This document shows, one piece after another, positions 8,505 to 16,245 of a DNA stretch of 64,000 bases (positions are counted from its first letter, which is position 1; every line of letters begins with the position of its first letter). Both the position numbers and the translations under genes were made by a program. The stretch spans positions 1,736,001-1,800,000 of the forward strand of contig NZ_JQNK01000009.1 in assembly GCF_000745215.1 (NCBI RefSeq), given 5' to 3'. Under the pieces are notes generated by a model. The model did not search any database and was not told where the DNA came from. It saw only the letters and a program-made list of their open reading frames with translations. Source of the DNA: Methylosinus sp. PW1. GTDB taxonomy: Bacteria; Pseudomonadota; Alphaproteobacteria; Rhizobiales; Beijerinckiaceae.

Positions 8505-9501
8505 GGCGCTCACGCGCGAGCGCGAGATAGCGGCGCGCGAGCGGCTCCCATTTGTCCTTGTGACGCGGCGCGGGATCGAGCAGATGAGCGAGCGAGAGGC
8601 GAACGCGCAGCAGCGCACGGCAAGCGCCGTAGAGCGCGAAGAGCGCGGGCGGCGGCGGAGCCGGCAGACGCAGCGCCGTGGCCTCGACAATGGCCGCGCC
8701 GATCTGCGGCGCGCCGAGCAGAGCGCATTCGAGATCGAGAAAGGCCAGCTCGTCGAAAGGATCGACCTGCCGCAATTCTTCATTGAACTCGAGACAATCG
8801 AAAATCGCCAGCGGCTCGCAAAAGCAGATGTGCTCGGGCCGCAGATCGCCGTGTCCATCGACGATGCGCCCTTCGCGCACGCGCGCCTCCAGCGCCGGCG
8901 CCTGCTCCGCCAGCAGGCGATCGACGCGATCGAGCAGAGAGATGGCGTCGCAATGATCGAGCGCGAAATCGCGCAGCGTGACGATGCGTCGATTTTCCGC
9001 CTGCTCGCGCGAGAAGCGCGCGACATAATCCGACGCGGAAATCGTCGAGCGTTCAGCGCCGGCGTAGAAGATCGCGAGGCGCGTTGCGAGCGCCTCGATC
9101 CGATGCGTGTCGACGGCGCCGCTCACGAGCAGACGATCGAGCATCAGCTCGGCCGGCAGGCGCTTCATCTCGACCAGCCAATCGACGGTCTCGCCTGCGC
9201 CGCCGATCGACAATCGTCCATCGGCGAGCGTGACCGGAACCACATCGAGATAGACATTCGGCGCGAGACGACGATTGAGCCGAAGCTCTGCGCGACAATC
9301 GGCCTCACGCGCGCGCGGCGTCGAAAAATCCAGGAAGGCGAAGCGCACGGGCTTCTTCAATTTATAGACGCGGTCTCCCGCGAGGAACAGGCGAGACATA
9401 TGTGTCTCTACGACATCGACGCCGACGGGCGCGCGCGCGAGCTGGCGCTGCAGCTCCTGGGCGAGGCGATCGGATGGCGCTCGGTCTTGCGGCGAGGACA
9501 T
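8488..9501 (-). CDS. Aminoglycoside-phosphotransferase-fold (APH) family kinase-like protein
   Basis: A 337-residue protein of the APH/choline-kinase superfamily. The nucleotide-binding Lys region appears as V-Y-K-L-K-K-P near residue 45, and the Brenner-type catalytic loop as D-G-H-G-D-L-R-P-E-H near 215, followed by the metal-binding D in I-F-D-C-L-E-F-N-E. It matches the N-terminal half of larger APH-AAA bifunctional proteins but lacks the ATPase half. True substrate is unknown; it should not be read as an antibiotic-resistance gene. It is divergent from the nicotinamidase gene with only 27 bases between the starts. Confidence 0.82.
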   Translation of the reverse strand: MSSPQDRAPSDRLAQELQRQLARAPVGVDVVETHMSRLFLAGDRVYKLKKPVRFAFLDFSTPRAREADCRAELRLNRRLAPNVYLDVVPVTLADGRLSIGGAGETVDWLVEMKRLPAELMLDRLLVSGAVDTHRIEALATRLAIFYAGAERSTISASDYVARFSREQAENRRIVTLRDFALDHCDAISLLDRVDRLLAEQAPALEARVREGRIVDGHGDLRPEHICFCEPLAIFDCLEFNEELRQVDPFDELAFLDLECALLGAPQIGAAIVEATALRLPAPPPPALFALYGACRALLRVRLSLAHLLDPAPRHKDKWEPLARRYLALARERLTRIG

Positions 9502-9528
9502 GAGGCGGCTTCATTGGAGGGGGTCGCG

Positions 9529-10140
9529 ATGATGCGAAAGAAGATAGGGCTGCGCTCGACCGACGCTCTGCTGATCGTCGATCTTCAGCTCGACTTTTTT
9601 TCTGGCGGCAAGCTCGCTGTTCCGAAGGCCGAGGAGATTCTCCCGGTCGTCAATGAGGTCATCGACGAGGCGCGCCGCTCCGGAACGCAGATCATCGTCT
9701 CGCGCGACTGGCATCCGCCCGACCATGTGAGCTTTGCCGCGCAGGGCGGCGAATGGCCGCAGCATTGCGTGCGCGGCACCAGAGGCGCGGAGTTTCACCC
9801 TGAGCTGCGCCTGCCGCCGGGCGCTTTTTTCGTCTCCAAGGCCAAGCGTGCGGAGCGCGAGCAATATTCCGATTTCGACGGCACCAGCCTCGCGGAGGAG
9901 CTGCGCCGGCGCGCCATAGATCGCATTTTCATCGTGGGGCTCGCCGAAGATTTCTGCGTGAAATGCAGCGCCATCGACGCCGCGCGTCTCGGCTTCGAGA
10001 CTCATGTGCTGCGCGAAGCCACGCGGCCGGTGACGCGCGAGGGCGGCGAGAAGGCGCGCGCGGAAATGCGCGCCGCCGGCGTGACCGTGATCGAGCCGTC
10101 CCGCGCCCCATATGACGTCGATCACATCGCGAGGACGTGA
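9529..10140 (+). CDS. pncA: Nicotinamidase
   Basis: Hydrolyses nicotinamide to nicotinate, feeding nicotinate phosphoribosyltransferase. The 203-residue isochorismatase-fold protein has the catalytic triad Asp18 (L-I-V-D-L-Q), Lys104 (F-V-S-K-A) and Cys143 (E-D-F-C-V-K-C-S-A), plus metal ligands Asp60, His62 and His66 in R-D-W-H-P-P-D-H. ATG 9529 follows a strong GGAGG at 9516-9520; ATG 9532 is an alternative. With pncB and a PRPP synthetase nearby, it completes a local nicotinamide-to-NaMN salvage module. The DUF3775 gene starts three bases after its stop. Confidence 0.93.
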   Translation: MMRKKIGLRSTDALLIVDLQLDFFSGGKLAVPKAEEILPVVNEVIDEARRSGTQIIVSRDWHPPDHVSFAAQGGEWPQHCVRGTRGAEFHPELRLPPGAFFVSKAKRAEREQYSDFDGTSLAEELRRRAIDRIFIVGLAEDFCVKCSAIDAARLGFETHVLREATRPVTREGGEKARAEMRAAGVTVIEPSRAPYDVDHIART

Positions 10141-10143
10141 GCC

Positions 10144-10545
10144 ATGCCGGAAATCAATACCGATAAAGTCTGCTTCGTCATCGTCAAGGCGCGCGAGCTG
10201 GAGGCCGAGGACGAAGGCATGCGGCCCGACGCCTCCAATCCTTCCGACGACAAATTCGTGAGCGTGCTGACGGAGGAGGGATGGTCGCCCAATCGGCGCG
10301 AGCTCGTCGAGTTCATCGAGGCGATGGACGATGACGAGCAGGCGGAGCTGGTCGCGCTCGTCTGGGTCGGACGCGGCGATTTCACCGCCGATGATTGGGA
10401 TTCCGCCGTCATTCAGGCGAAGGAACGACGCAAAGGGCCGACCTCGAAATATCTGCTCGGCATTCCGCTGCTGGCGAGCTATCTGGAGGCGGGGCTCGAC
10501 GAATTCGACGAGAGCTGCGAAGGCTTCGAGGACGATCGGCAATAG
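10144..10545 (+). CDS. DUF3775 domain-containing protein
   Basis: A 133-residue acidic cytoplasmic protein of the DUF3775 type, found in alphaproteobacteria and of unknown function. The conserved block reads R-E-L-V-E-F-I-E-A-M-D-D-D-E-Q-A-E-L-V-A-L at about 60-80, followed by W-V-G-R-G-D-F. The C-terminus ends in a Glu/Asp-rich tail. It begins three bases after pncA and is probably cotranscribed. No signal peptide or membrane segment is present. Confidence 0.85.
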   Translation: MPEINTDKVCFVIVKARELEAEDEGMRPDASNPSDDKFVSVLTEEGWSPNRRELVEFIEAMDDDEQAELVALVWVGRGDFTADDWDSAVIQAKERRKGPTSKYLLGIPLLASYLEAGLDEFDESCEGFEDDRQ

Positions 10546-10547
10546 TC

Positions 10548-11498
10548 TCAAAGACGAAAGCGTGCGACGAGCGGCGCGTGGAGCGAGCCGAGAATCGGAT
10601 CTTGCGCCGTCGCCTCGTCGGCGAGGCCTTCATTCGATATCACGACCTCCTCGCATCGCGCCGCGAGTGCGGGCGACGCCAATATCTGATCGATGAGCGT
10701 CTTGCGGCCGGCGTGAATCACGGTGAAGCGCGCGCGCTCCTCTATGCGCAGCGCGAGCGGCGCGAGACTGCGCGGCCCGGCCGCGGCTTCCTCCGCGCCC
10801 CAGAGAATGCGCGCGGGCGCATCATAGGCGTCGCAGTTGAGATCGCCGCAGACGGCGATGAGCGGCGCAGTCTCCACATCGAAAATGCGATCGACGAAGA
10901 GCCGCGCCTCGAGCGCCTGGCCCTCGCGCTTTTGCGCGGCGAGCCATTGGCCTTCCGCGAAGGCGCGGCTCGATTTGCGATCGGCCTCGCCCGGCAGCGG
11001 CACGGCGCGCGGCGCGCGCAAATGCAAATTCAGCACATGCAGCGCCGCCCCATCGGGGAGATCGACGCGAGCATAGAGAATGGGCCGCTCGAACAGAATG
11101 TCGATCGGCTGCGGGACGCTCGTCTCCGCCGGCGGAGTCCAGCGCCAGGGCGCGATGATGTCGTGATAGAGCTGGCGATGCTCGACGACGGGCCAGCGCG
11201 AGAGCAGCGCGAGATTGTGAATATCGGCGGGCGCGTCGCCGCCCGGACGCGAGGTCGTCGCGCGGAAGAAATTCGCATAGCCGCCGCCTTCGACGAGACG
11301 ATCGAGCGCGATGAAGCGGCGCGGCGCATGCGCGGCCTCGCGCTGCGCATCGACTTCCTGAAGGCAGAGAATATCGGCGTCGATCGCCGCGAGTTGCGGA
11401 CGCAGCACGGCGAGGCGCCGATCGAATTCGTCCTGCGCCGATGGCGACCAGTCCAAATTCTCTATGTTGAAGGTCGCGAGGCGAAAATGGCCCGCCAT
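10548..11498 (-). CDS. Endonuclease/exonuclease/phosphatase (EEP) family protein
   Basis: A 316-residue EEP-superfamily metal-dependent phosphodiesterase. Signature elements are F-N-I-E-N-L-D-W near the N-terminus, L-C-L-Q-E-V-D-A-Q (metal-binding Glu) near 47, N-L-H-L-R near 170, G-D-L-N-C-D-A near 213 and T-L-I-D-Q-I near 275. No signal peptide is seen, so it is probably cytoplasmic, and its substrate is unknown. It lies 64 bases behind the small heat-shock gene on the same strand, with a hairpin in between. Confidence 0.88.
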   Translation of the reverse strand: MAGHFRLATFNIENLDWSPSAQDEFDRRLAVLRPQLAAIDADILCLQEVDAQREAAHAPRRFIALDRLVEGGGYANFFRATTSRPGGDAPADIHNLALLSRWPVVEHRQLYHDIIAPWRWTPPAETSVPQPIDILFERPILYARVDLPDGAALHVLNLHLRAPRAVPLPGEADRKSSRAFAEGQWLAAQKREGQALEARLFVDRIFDVETAPLIAVCGDLNCDAYDAPARILWGAEEAAAGPRSLAPLALRIEERARFTVIHAGRKTLIDQILASPALAARCEEVVISNEGLADEATAQDPILGSLHAPLVARFRL

Positions 11499-11519
11499 TC
11501 GTCGAAAATCCGTCTCGCG

Positions 11520-11546
11520 CCCTCTCCCGCGCGCGGCGGGAGAGGG
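11520..11546. repeat. REP-like intergenic hairpin
   Basis: A perfect 11-bp inverted repeat, CCCTCTCCCGC paired with GCGGGAGAGGG around a 5-base loop, lies between hsp20 and the EEP gene. The motif type (C-rich, GGGAGAGGG) is widespread as an intergenic palindrome in alphaproteobacteria. There is no T-run, so a simple Rho-independent terminator is unlikely; it could attenuate readthrough or stabilise the hsp20 3' end. Confidence 0.55.
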
Positions 11547-11562
11547 AGATTGCCGTCGCCGC

Positions 11563-12084
11563 TCACGCGGCCTTTATATCGATATTCTTCTCGGATTTCT
11601 GCGCCTGCGCCGATTTGGGCAGATGCACGGTCAGCACGCCTTTGGCGAAGGTCGCGTCGATCTTGTCGGACTCGACATTCTCCGGCACGCGAAAGGCGCG
11701 GCGGAAGGAGCCATAGCGACGCTCGGAGAGGAAATAGCCCTTGTCCTTCTCCTCGCGCTGCTCCTTCTTCTCGCCGCTGATGATGAGCGAGCCATTGGAG
11801 AGCTTCACCTCGACATTCTTCTCGTCTATGCCGGGAAGCTCCGCGGTGATCTGATATTCCTTGTCCTTCTCGACGAGATCGACCGCGGGCGTCGCCGCCC
11901 AGCCGATGCCGAAGCGGCCGAAAGGCTCGAGATCGGGCGTCGCGCCCTTTTGGAAGGGCGCATCCTCGAACAAGCGATCGATCTGCCGCCGCAACGTCTC
12001 GAGAGGATGCCAGTCGAACAATCCAGAGTTCGGCAGCGTCTCCTTCGATTCTCTCACGGGAACTCTCGTCTGCGCTTCCGCCAT
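11563..12084 (-). CDS. Small heat-shock protein, Hsp20/alpha-crystallin family
   Basis: An ATP-independent holdase chaperone of 173 residues. The N-terminal arm has the W-H-P-L-E-T-L-R-R-Q-I-D-R-L-F motif, and the alpha-crystallin domain (about 65-160) contains A-E-L-P-G-I-D-E-K-N-V-E-V, S-G-E-K-K and F-R-R-A-F-R-V-P. ATG 12084 has a strong AGAGGAGG ribosome-binding site; an upstream in-frame start at 12189 would add 35 basic residues without homology and is rejected. The gene closes the stress-like block that includes HPF/CSD and the NAD-salvage genes. Confidence 0.93.
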   Translation of the reverse strand: MAEAQTRVPVRESKETLPNSGLFDWHPLETLRRQIDRLFEDAPFQKGATPDLEPFGRFGIGWAATPAVDLVEKDKEYQITAELPGIDEKNVEVKLSNGSLIISGEKKEQREEKDKGYFLSERRYGSFRRAFRVPENVESDKIDATFAKGVLTVHLPKSAQAQKSEKNIDIKAA

Positions 12085-12294
12085 TTCCGCCTCCTCTTTC
12101 AAATGGACGATCGGCGTGACGCGCGCGCCGGCGCGACTCGCACGACGCCTGTGACGTAGGAGCGCCGCGCGAAAAGACAATCGGCGCATTGCGTCGGCGG
12201 AGCGCGGATAGGATGAGAAGCGATCGAAAGCGAAGGCTTTCGCTGCGGGGCGACGCCATAGGCAAATTGTCGCGGCCGGTTATATTGCTCTTGA

Positions 12295-13269
12295 ATGGAG
12301 CGCTGCGACATGTCCGACGAGCCGACGCCGACCGAGGACGACATCATGCGCGCGCTGGAGGCGCGGCTCGGACGGCTGCATGCGCGCCAGAGGCTCGGCA
12401 TAGAGCGTGACCATGAGGCGCAGATCTTCGGCCAGGGCCTCAATTTCTTTCACCCCGAGAATCTCGCCGCCTCGCCGCTGCTGATCCGCGCCGCGCTCAC
12501 TGCCGTCGGGCTCTACCGCCGCGGTCTCGCCAATGCGGAGAAGCTTCGGCTACGCGAGAATGAGATCGTCAGCGCGCGGCTGCCGCGCGCCTTCGACGGC
12601 TTCGCCATTCTCCATTTGAGCGATCTGCATGTCGATATGTGTCCGGGCGCGATGGCGCGGCTGCGCGCGATGGTCGCCGATCTCGCCTATGATCTCTGCG
12701 TGCTCACCGGCGATTATCGCGGCGCGACGCACGGGTCCCACACGGCGGCGCTGGAGGGCATGGCGGAGCTGCGCGCGACTTTGCGCGCGCCGATCCTCGC
12801 CGTGCTCGGCAATCACGACACCATATTGATGACGCCGGGCCTCGAGCAAATGGGAATGCGCGTTCTGCTCAATGAATGCGAGACATTCGTCCGCGACGGC
12901 GCGCGCATTCATGTCGCCGGCGTCGATGACGCGCATTATTTTCGCGTCGACAATATCGCCAAGGCCGGCGAGGCGATACCGCAAGGCGAATTCTCGCTGC
13001 TGCTCTCGCATACGCCGGAGATTTTCCGTCAGGCGGCGCATGCGGGCTTCGATATTCTGCTCGCCGGCCATACGCATGGCGGGCAGATCTGCCTGCCGGG
13101 CGGCGTCGCGCTCACGCTCGACTCCGTGCTGCCGCGCGCCTATGGCGCCGGCGCTTGGCGATATCACGACATGCAAGGCTATACGTCGGTCGGCGCCGGC
13201 TCTTCCGTGCTGCCGGTGCGCTTCAATTGTCCGCCAGAGATCACCTTGCATCGGCTGCGGGCCGCCTGA
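12295..13269 (+). CDS. Calcineurin-like metallophosphoesterase
   Basis: A 324-residue metallophosphoesterase. The dimetal motifs are L-S-D-L-H-V-D near 105, T-G-D-Y-R-G near 140, L-G-N-H-D near 170 and G-H-T-H-G-G-Q near 260. The arrangement resembles YaeI/YkuE-type phosphodiesterases. There is no clear signal peptide; the first 100 residues are a family-variable helical region. Two Met starts are possible, 12295 and 12310. Substrate unknown. Confidence 0.87.
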   Translation: MERCDMSDEPTPTEDDIMRALEARLGRLHARQRLGIERDHEAQIFGQGLNFFHPENLAASPLLIRAALTAVGLYRRGLANAEKLRLRENEIVSARLPRAFDGFAILHLSDLHVDMCPGAMARLRAMVADLAYDLCVLTGDYRGATHGSHTAALEGMAELRATLRAPILAVLGNHDTILMTPGLEQMGMRVLLNECETFVRDGARIHVAGVDDAHYFRVDNIAKAGEAIPQGEFSLLLSHTPEIFRQAAHAGFDILLAGHTHGGQICLPGGVALTLDSVLPRAYGAGAWRYHDMQGYTSVGAGSSVLPVRFNCPPEITLHRLRAA

Positions 13270-13313
13270 GCGGCGAAGTCGCCCGCGCATCTGGTCGAGC
13301 TTCGCCTCACCCG

Positions 13314-13384
13314 CTAGAGTGTTTTCGAGCGAAGTGGGAACCGGTTCGCGTGAAGAAAACACGCCGGAACGAGGAAATCTAGAG
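13314..13384 (+). repeat. Dispersed intergenic repeat, copy 1
   Basis: About 71 bases, starting CTAGAGTGTTTTCGAGCGAA, with the palindromic core GAACCGGTTC and ending GAGGAAATCTAGAG. A second copy lies in reverse orientation at 28097-28168. The two copies match over both ends and the core and diverge in the middle. Elements with this core and flanking TCTAGAG are a known kind of short intergenic repeat in Rhizobiales genomes. Here it merges into the perfect inverted repeat that follows. Confidence 0.75.
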
Positions 13385-13420
13385 TCGTTCCGGTTCAATC
13401 TGAACCGGAACGACTCTAGA
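13378..13420. repeat. Perfect 20-bp inverted repeat
   Basis: The left arm TCTAGAGTCGTTCCGGTTCA (13378-13397) and its exact reverse complement (13401-13420) are separated by ATC. The arms overlap the end of the dispersed repeat. It lies between the phosphoesterase and the protease genes and would form a very stable hairpin in RNA of either strand. It could act as a transcription barrier, but there is no T-run. Confidence 0.85.
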
Positions 13421-13452
13421 ATATGACGGAGGCGTGAAGGAAAGGACGCGGG

Positions 13453-14274
13453 ATGAGAGGCGTCATACGGGTTGCGGGCGCAGGTCTTTCTGGCTTCTCG
13501 ACGACGGTCGTCGCGGCCCTGCTGCTCGCGGCCAGCGCCGCCGCGGCCTTGGCGGCGCTCTATCCGCGGGAGGCGCGGCGCTTCATGGCGGAGGAGGATT
13601 TTCGCCGCTATCCGGGCGCCGGCGTGCTGACGTGCCGCACGGAGGAGGGCGTGCCGGAACGCGCCGCCGCCGCCTGGCTGATCGGCGACCGCGGCCTCGT
13701 CGTGCTCAATGCGCATAATTTCGTCGATCGCAAGCTGCGGCCGACGCATCCCATAGACGATTGCGCTTTCTCCATCGGCGAGAAAGAATACGCCTTCGAC
13801 ATCGACAGCCTTCGCTTCGGCTTCGCCCGCGACGCCAAATCGCTGAACATCACCGATGATTGGGCGCTGGTGCGCCTGCGCGATCCGGTGGACGCCGATA
13901 TAGCGCCGCAGCCGATCCCCGACGCTCCGGCGCTGCCGACCGGCGTCGAGACTCTGCGCGTGGTGATGGTGTCGCCGGCCGGCCACTCCAATTTCCGCCG
14001 CGCGACCAGCATAGAGGAATGCCAGATTCGCCAGATCGACGCGCCGACGGAGGCAGGAATTCGCCGCGCGCGGCATGATTGCAACGACGGCTATGGCGGC
14101 TCGGGCTCGGGGATTTTCAGCGACGATGGGCGGCTCATCGCCATGCACAGCGCCTCGCTGGACATGAATTCGCGCCGAGATTTCGACATGGAGCGCCATT
14201 TCGGCATGGCGCTGTTGTTCGAGGGCGAATTGCTGGACGCTATTCGCGCCAATCTTCGGGCGGACGCGCGCTAG
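13453..14274 (+). CDS. Exported trypsin-like serine protease
   Basis: A 273-residue S1-fold protease. The N-terminus has a long hydrophobic segment at residues 16-36, so it is exported or membrane-anchored. The catalytic triad can be read as His88 (V-L-N-A-H-N-F), Asp136 (T-D-D-W-A-L-V) and Ser217 (G-Y-G-G-S-G-S-G). Two Cys (190 and 210) flank the Ser region and could form a disulfide. The usual T-A-A-H-C context is replaced by L-N-A-H-N, so activity should not be assumed. Nothing in the neighbourhood points to a substrate. Confidence 0.75.
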   Translation: MRGVIRVAGAGLSGFSTTVVAALLLAASAAAALAALYPREARRFMAEEDFRRYPGAGVLTCRTEEGVPERAAAAWLIGDRGLVVLNAHNFVDRKLRPTHPIDDCAFSIGEKEYAFDIDSLRFGFARDAKSLNITDDWALVRLRDPVDADIAPQPIPDAPALPTGVETLRVVMVSPAGHSNFRRATSIEECQIRQIDAPTEAGIRRARHDCNDGYGGSGSGIFSDDGRLIAMHSASLDMNSRRDFDMERHFGMALLFEGELLDAIRANLRADAR

Positions 14275-14283
14275 AGCGGCGCA

Positions 14284-15162
14284 TCACTGCCCCGCGCGGG
14301 GCGGAATCGTGCGCAGCCAGAGGATGAGCGCATCGAGATCGCGCGGCGTCATCTTCGAGAAATGCGCCTTGGAGAGATTGGCCATGGTCGGCTTGAGCGG
14401 CTTGCCGTCGCGGCCGACGCCGGCGACGATCGCGGCCTTGATCTCCGCGTCGCTCCAGGCGCCGATCCCGGCCGTCGGATGCTGGGTGATATTGGCGCCG
14501 ACCGCCGTTCCCGCCGGCGTGCGGAACAGCTTGCCGCCGGCGCCGAGCTTCTCCTTATGATCGAGCGCGCCATTGGTCTCGCCGCTGTGGCATTCCATGC
14601 AGCGCGCCAGAGTCGCGACATAGAAGCCGCGCCGCAGCGGATCGTCGAGCGCGCTCTCCTCGAAAGGCGCCTCGGCGCCGGGAAAGGTCCCGGCCTTCTG
14701 CTCGCCGTCGCGGCGCTGCGCGGGCCGCGCGGCCTCCACCGGCGCAGCCGTGCGCAGAAAGGCGATGACCGCCTCGAGATCGCGCGCGGTCAATATGCGA
14801 TAATATTCCGACGGCATGGCCGGCGCGAGACGCCCCTGCGGCCCGACGCCGGCGATTATCGCCGCCGTCAGCCGCCCATCGCTCCAGGAGCCGATTCCGG
14901 CCGCGGCGTCGGAAGAAATATTCGGGCCGCGCACGCTGTAATTTTCGCCATTGAAAGTCTGCGAGCCGCCGGAAAAGCGCTTGTCGAGCCGATAGCCGTC
15001 GGGGCCGCGCGGCGTATGGCAATTGTCGCAGGCGGTCAGCGCCTCGACGAGATAACGGCCGCGATCGATATCGGCGGCGGCGGCCGGGGCGGCGAGGCAG
15101 AGCGGCAGCAAGGCGCGACACGCCAGAGAACGCGCCCATGCGAGAGCAGAAGCAGAGAGCAC
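14284..15162 (-). CDS. Dihaem c-type cytochrome
   Basis: A periplasmic electron-transfer protein of 292 residues with a signal peptide ending A-P-A-A-A-A-D near residue 30. Two covalent haem sites are visible: C-D-N-C-H near 45 and C-M-E-C-H near 190. Each half repeats the pattern G-P-N-I-S or G-A-N-I-T, then G-I-G-x-W-S-D and I-x-A-G-V-G, so the protein is an internal duplication as in the dihaem subunits that accompany dehydrogenases. Axial Met candidates lie in A-P-A-M-P-S and K-P-T-M-A-N. No partner dehydrogenase gene is next to it. Confidence 0.88.
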   Translation of the reverse strand: MLSASALAWARSLACRALLPLCLAAPAAAADIDRGRYLVEALTACDNCHTPRGPDGYRLDKRFSGGSQTFNGENYSVRGPNISSDAAAGIGSWSDGRLTAAIIAGVGPQGRLAPAMPSEYYRILTARDLEAVIAFLRTAAPVEAARPAQRRDGEQKAGTFPGAEAPFEESALDDPLRRGFYVATLARCMECHSGETNGALDHKEKLGAGGKLFRTPAGTAVGANITQHPTAGIGAWSDAEIKAAIVAGVGRDGKPLKPTMANLSKAHFSKMTPRDLDALILWLRTIPPRAGQ

Positions 15163-15262
15163 AGCCTATCCGTTAGCTCGAGAATGCCGCGCCAACATAG
15201 GCGGCGGCGAGGCTCGCTTCATTTCAAAAAAGTCTCGATCGCGCGGGCGATTTGTCCCGTCG

Positions 15263-15751
15263 TCAGAACGGCCGCTCGCGGACGCGCAGATCGAACATGA
15301 GCCGCGAGAGCGCCTGCGAGCCGAAAAAGAACAGGCCGGTGACGATGACGATCTCCCCTGCCCCGAGGCGCGCCGGGGCGGCCATGGCGAGCAGCGGGAG
15401 CAGCGCCTCGGGAATTTGGTCGAGCCCCGGCGCGCGGCTGCTGGACGCGAGGCCGAGCCGGCGCTTGACGAAGCTCGAGAAAAGATCGCCCGCCATCGCG
15501 AAAGCGCCGAGCAATGCGCCGATATGGGCGGGAAAGCCGACCAGCGGCGCGCAGCAGGCGGCGGCGAGCACGGCGAGAAGAAGACCGCGCCAGGTCTTGG
15601 CGGGGCCGAGCAGCGGCCGCCCGTCGAAGAAGCGGGCGCCGCCGTCCACGGGGCGGGCGAAGACGTCGCCGAGCAGCCTTTTGCCGAGCACCGGCGCGCC
15701 ATTGGCGACGATCAGCAGAAGCAGCAAGCGGAGAATCAGGGCGCCATCCAT
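15263..15751 (-). CDS. CarS-like (CDP-archaeol synthase family) membrane protein
   Basis: A 162-residue polytopic membrane protein. Its motifs N-G-A-P-V-L-G, D-G-R-P-L-L-G-P-A-K-T-W-R-G and A-G-D-L-F-S-S-F-V-K-R-R-L-G are those of the CDP-archaeol synthase/CdsA-related family. In archaea this enzyme activates archaeol with CTP; in bacteria the role is unknown and may involve another lipid alcohol. ATG 15751 is chosen because GAGGA precedes it at good spacing. A short duplicated stretch (GGGACATGGCGAG twice) just upstream gives further in-frame Met codons at 15772 and 15781. Confidence 0.72.
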   Translation of the reverse strand: MDGALILRLLLLLIVANGAPVLGKRLLGDVFARPVDGGARFFDGRPLLGPAKTWRGLLLAVLAAACCAPLVGFPAHIGALLGAFAMAGDLFSSFVKRRLGLASSSRAPGLDQIPEALLPLLAMAAPARLGAGEIVIVTGLFFFGSQALSRLMFDLRVRERPF

Positions 15752-15947
15752 CCCATCCTCGCCATGTCCCATGCTCGCCATGTCCCATCCTCGCGGAACG
15801 CGCCAGGGCTCATGGCTCCCTCGGCAATATAGCGGAGGCGGACGCGGCGTCATGCGGCCAAATATTCGACTAATCTTGTTGACTTATGGACTTGCGCTCC
15901 TAGCATTCACGCTACAGGATTCGCTCAGAAGGCTCTCGAGGACGCCC

Positions 15948-16148
15948 ATGCCGAGCAATGTCGATTTCGTCTTCGTCGATCAGATCGCCGTCGGGCTTTT
16001 GGTGACCGAGGGCGAATGCAAGAGATTTTGCGGCGCCTCAGGGGCTCTGGCCGCGCTCGAGGGCGCCGTATTCGCTGATCTCGAGGAGGCTGAGCGGATC
16101 GTCGCGCGGCATTTGCGCAGCCGCGGCGAGCACGGCTGCGCCAGGTAG
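15948..16148 (+). CDS. Small hypothetical protein
   Basis: A 66-residue protein I do not recognise. It begins M-P-S-N-V-D-F-V-F-V-D and contains C-K-R-F-C-G-A-S-G near residue 25 and a helical C-terminus rich in Glu and Arg. GAGGA lies eight bases before ATG 15948. An in-frame ATG at 15852 would add a hydrophobic leader of about 30 residues; that upstream stretch is locally AT-rich and contains TTGACT, so it looks more like promoter DNA. Confidence 0.45.
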   Translation: MPSNVDFVFVDQIAVGLLVTEGECKRFCGASGALAALEGAVFADLEEAERIVARHLRSRGEHGCAR

Positions 16149-16245
16149 GTTTCGCGCGGCGCATCCTTGTCGGAGCAAGAGCGCCTCTCTACATGAGCTG
16201 CGATATCCCGCCGCGCGGGAGAGCCTATAGTCTCCGAGGCCGGTC

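Noticed and set aside
4861..9026. Very long minus-strand open frames (787 and 804 codons) opposite the hydrolase, PRPP synthetase, pncB and APH genes
   Set aside because: They are antisense to well-supported genes, are dominated by Arg, Ala and Asp as expected for GC-rich shadow frames, and contain no family motif.
8488..9501. Reading the APH-fold gene as an aminoglycoside-resistance gene
   Set aside because: The fold is shared by many kinases, the protein resembles the N-terminal half of housekeeping APH-AAA proteins, and the context is NAD salvage, not resistance.
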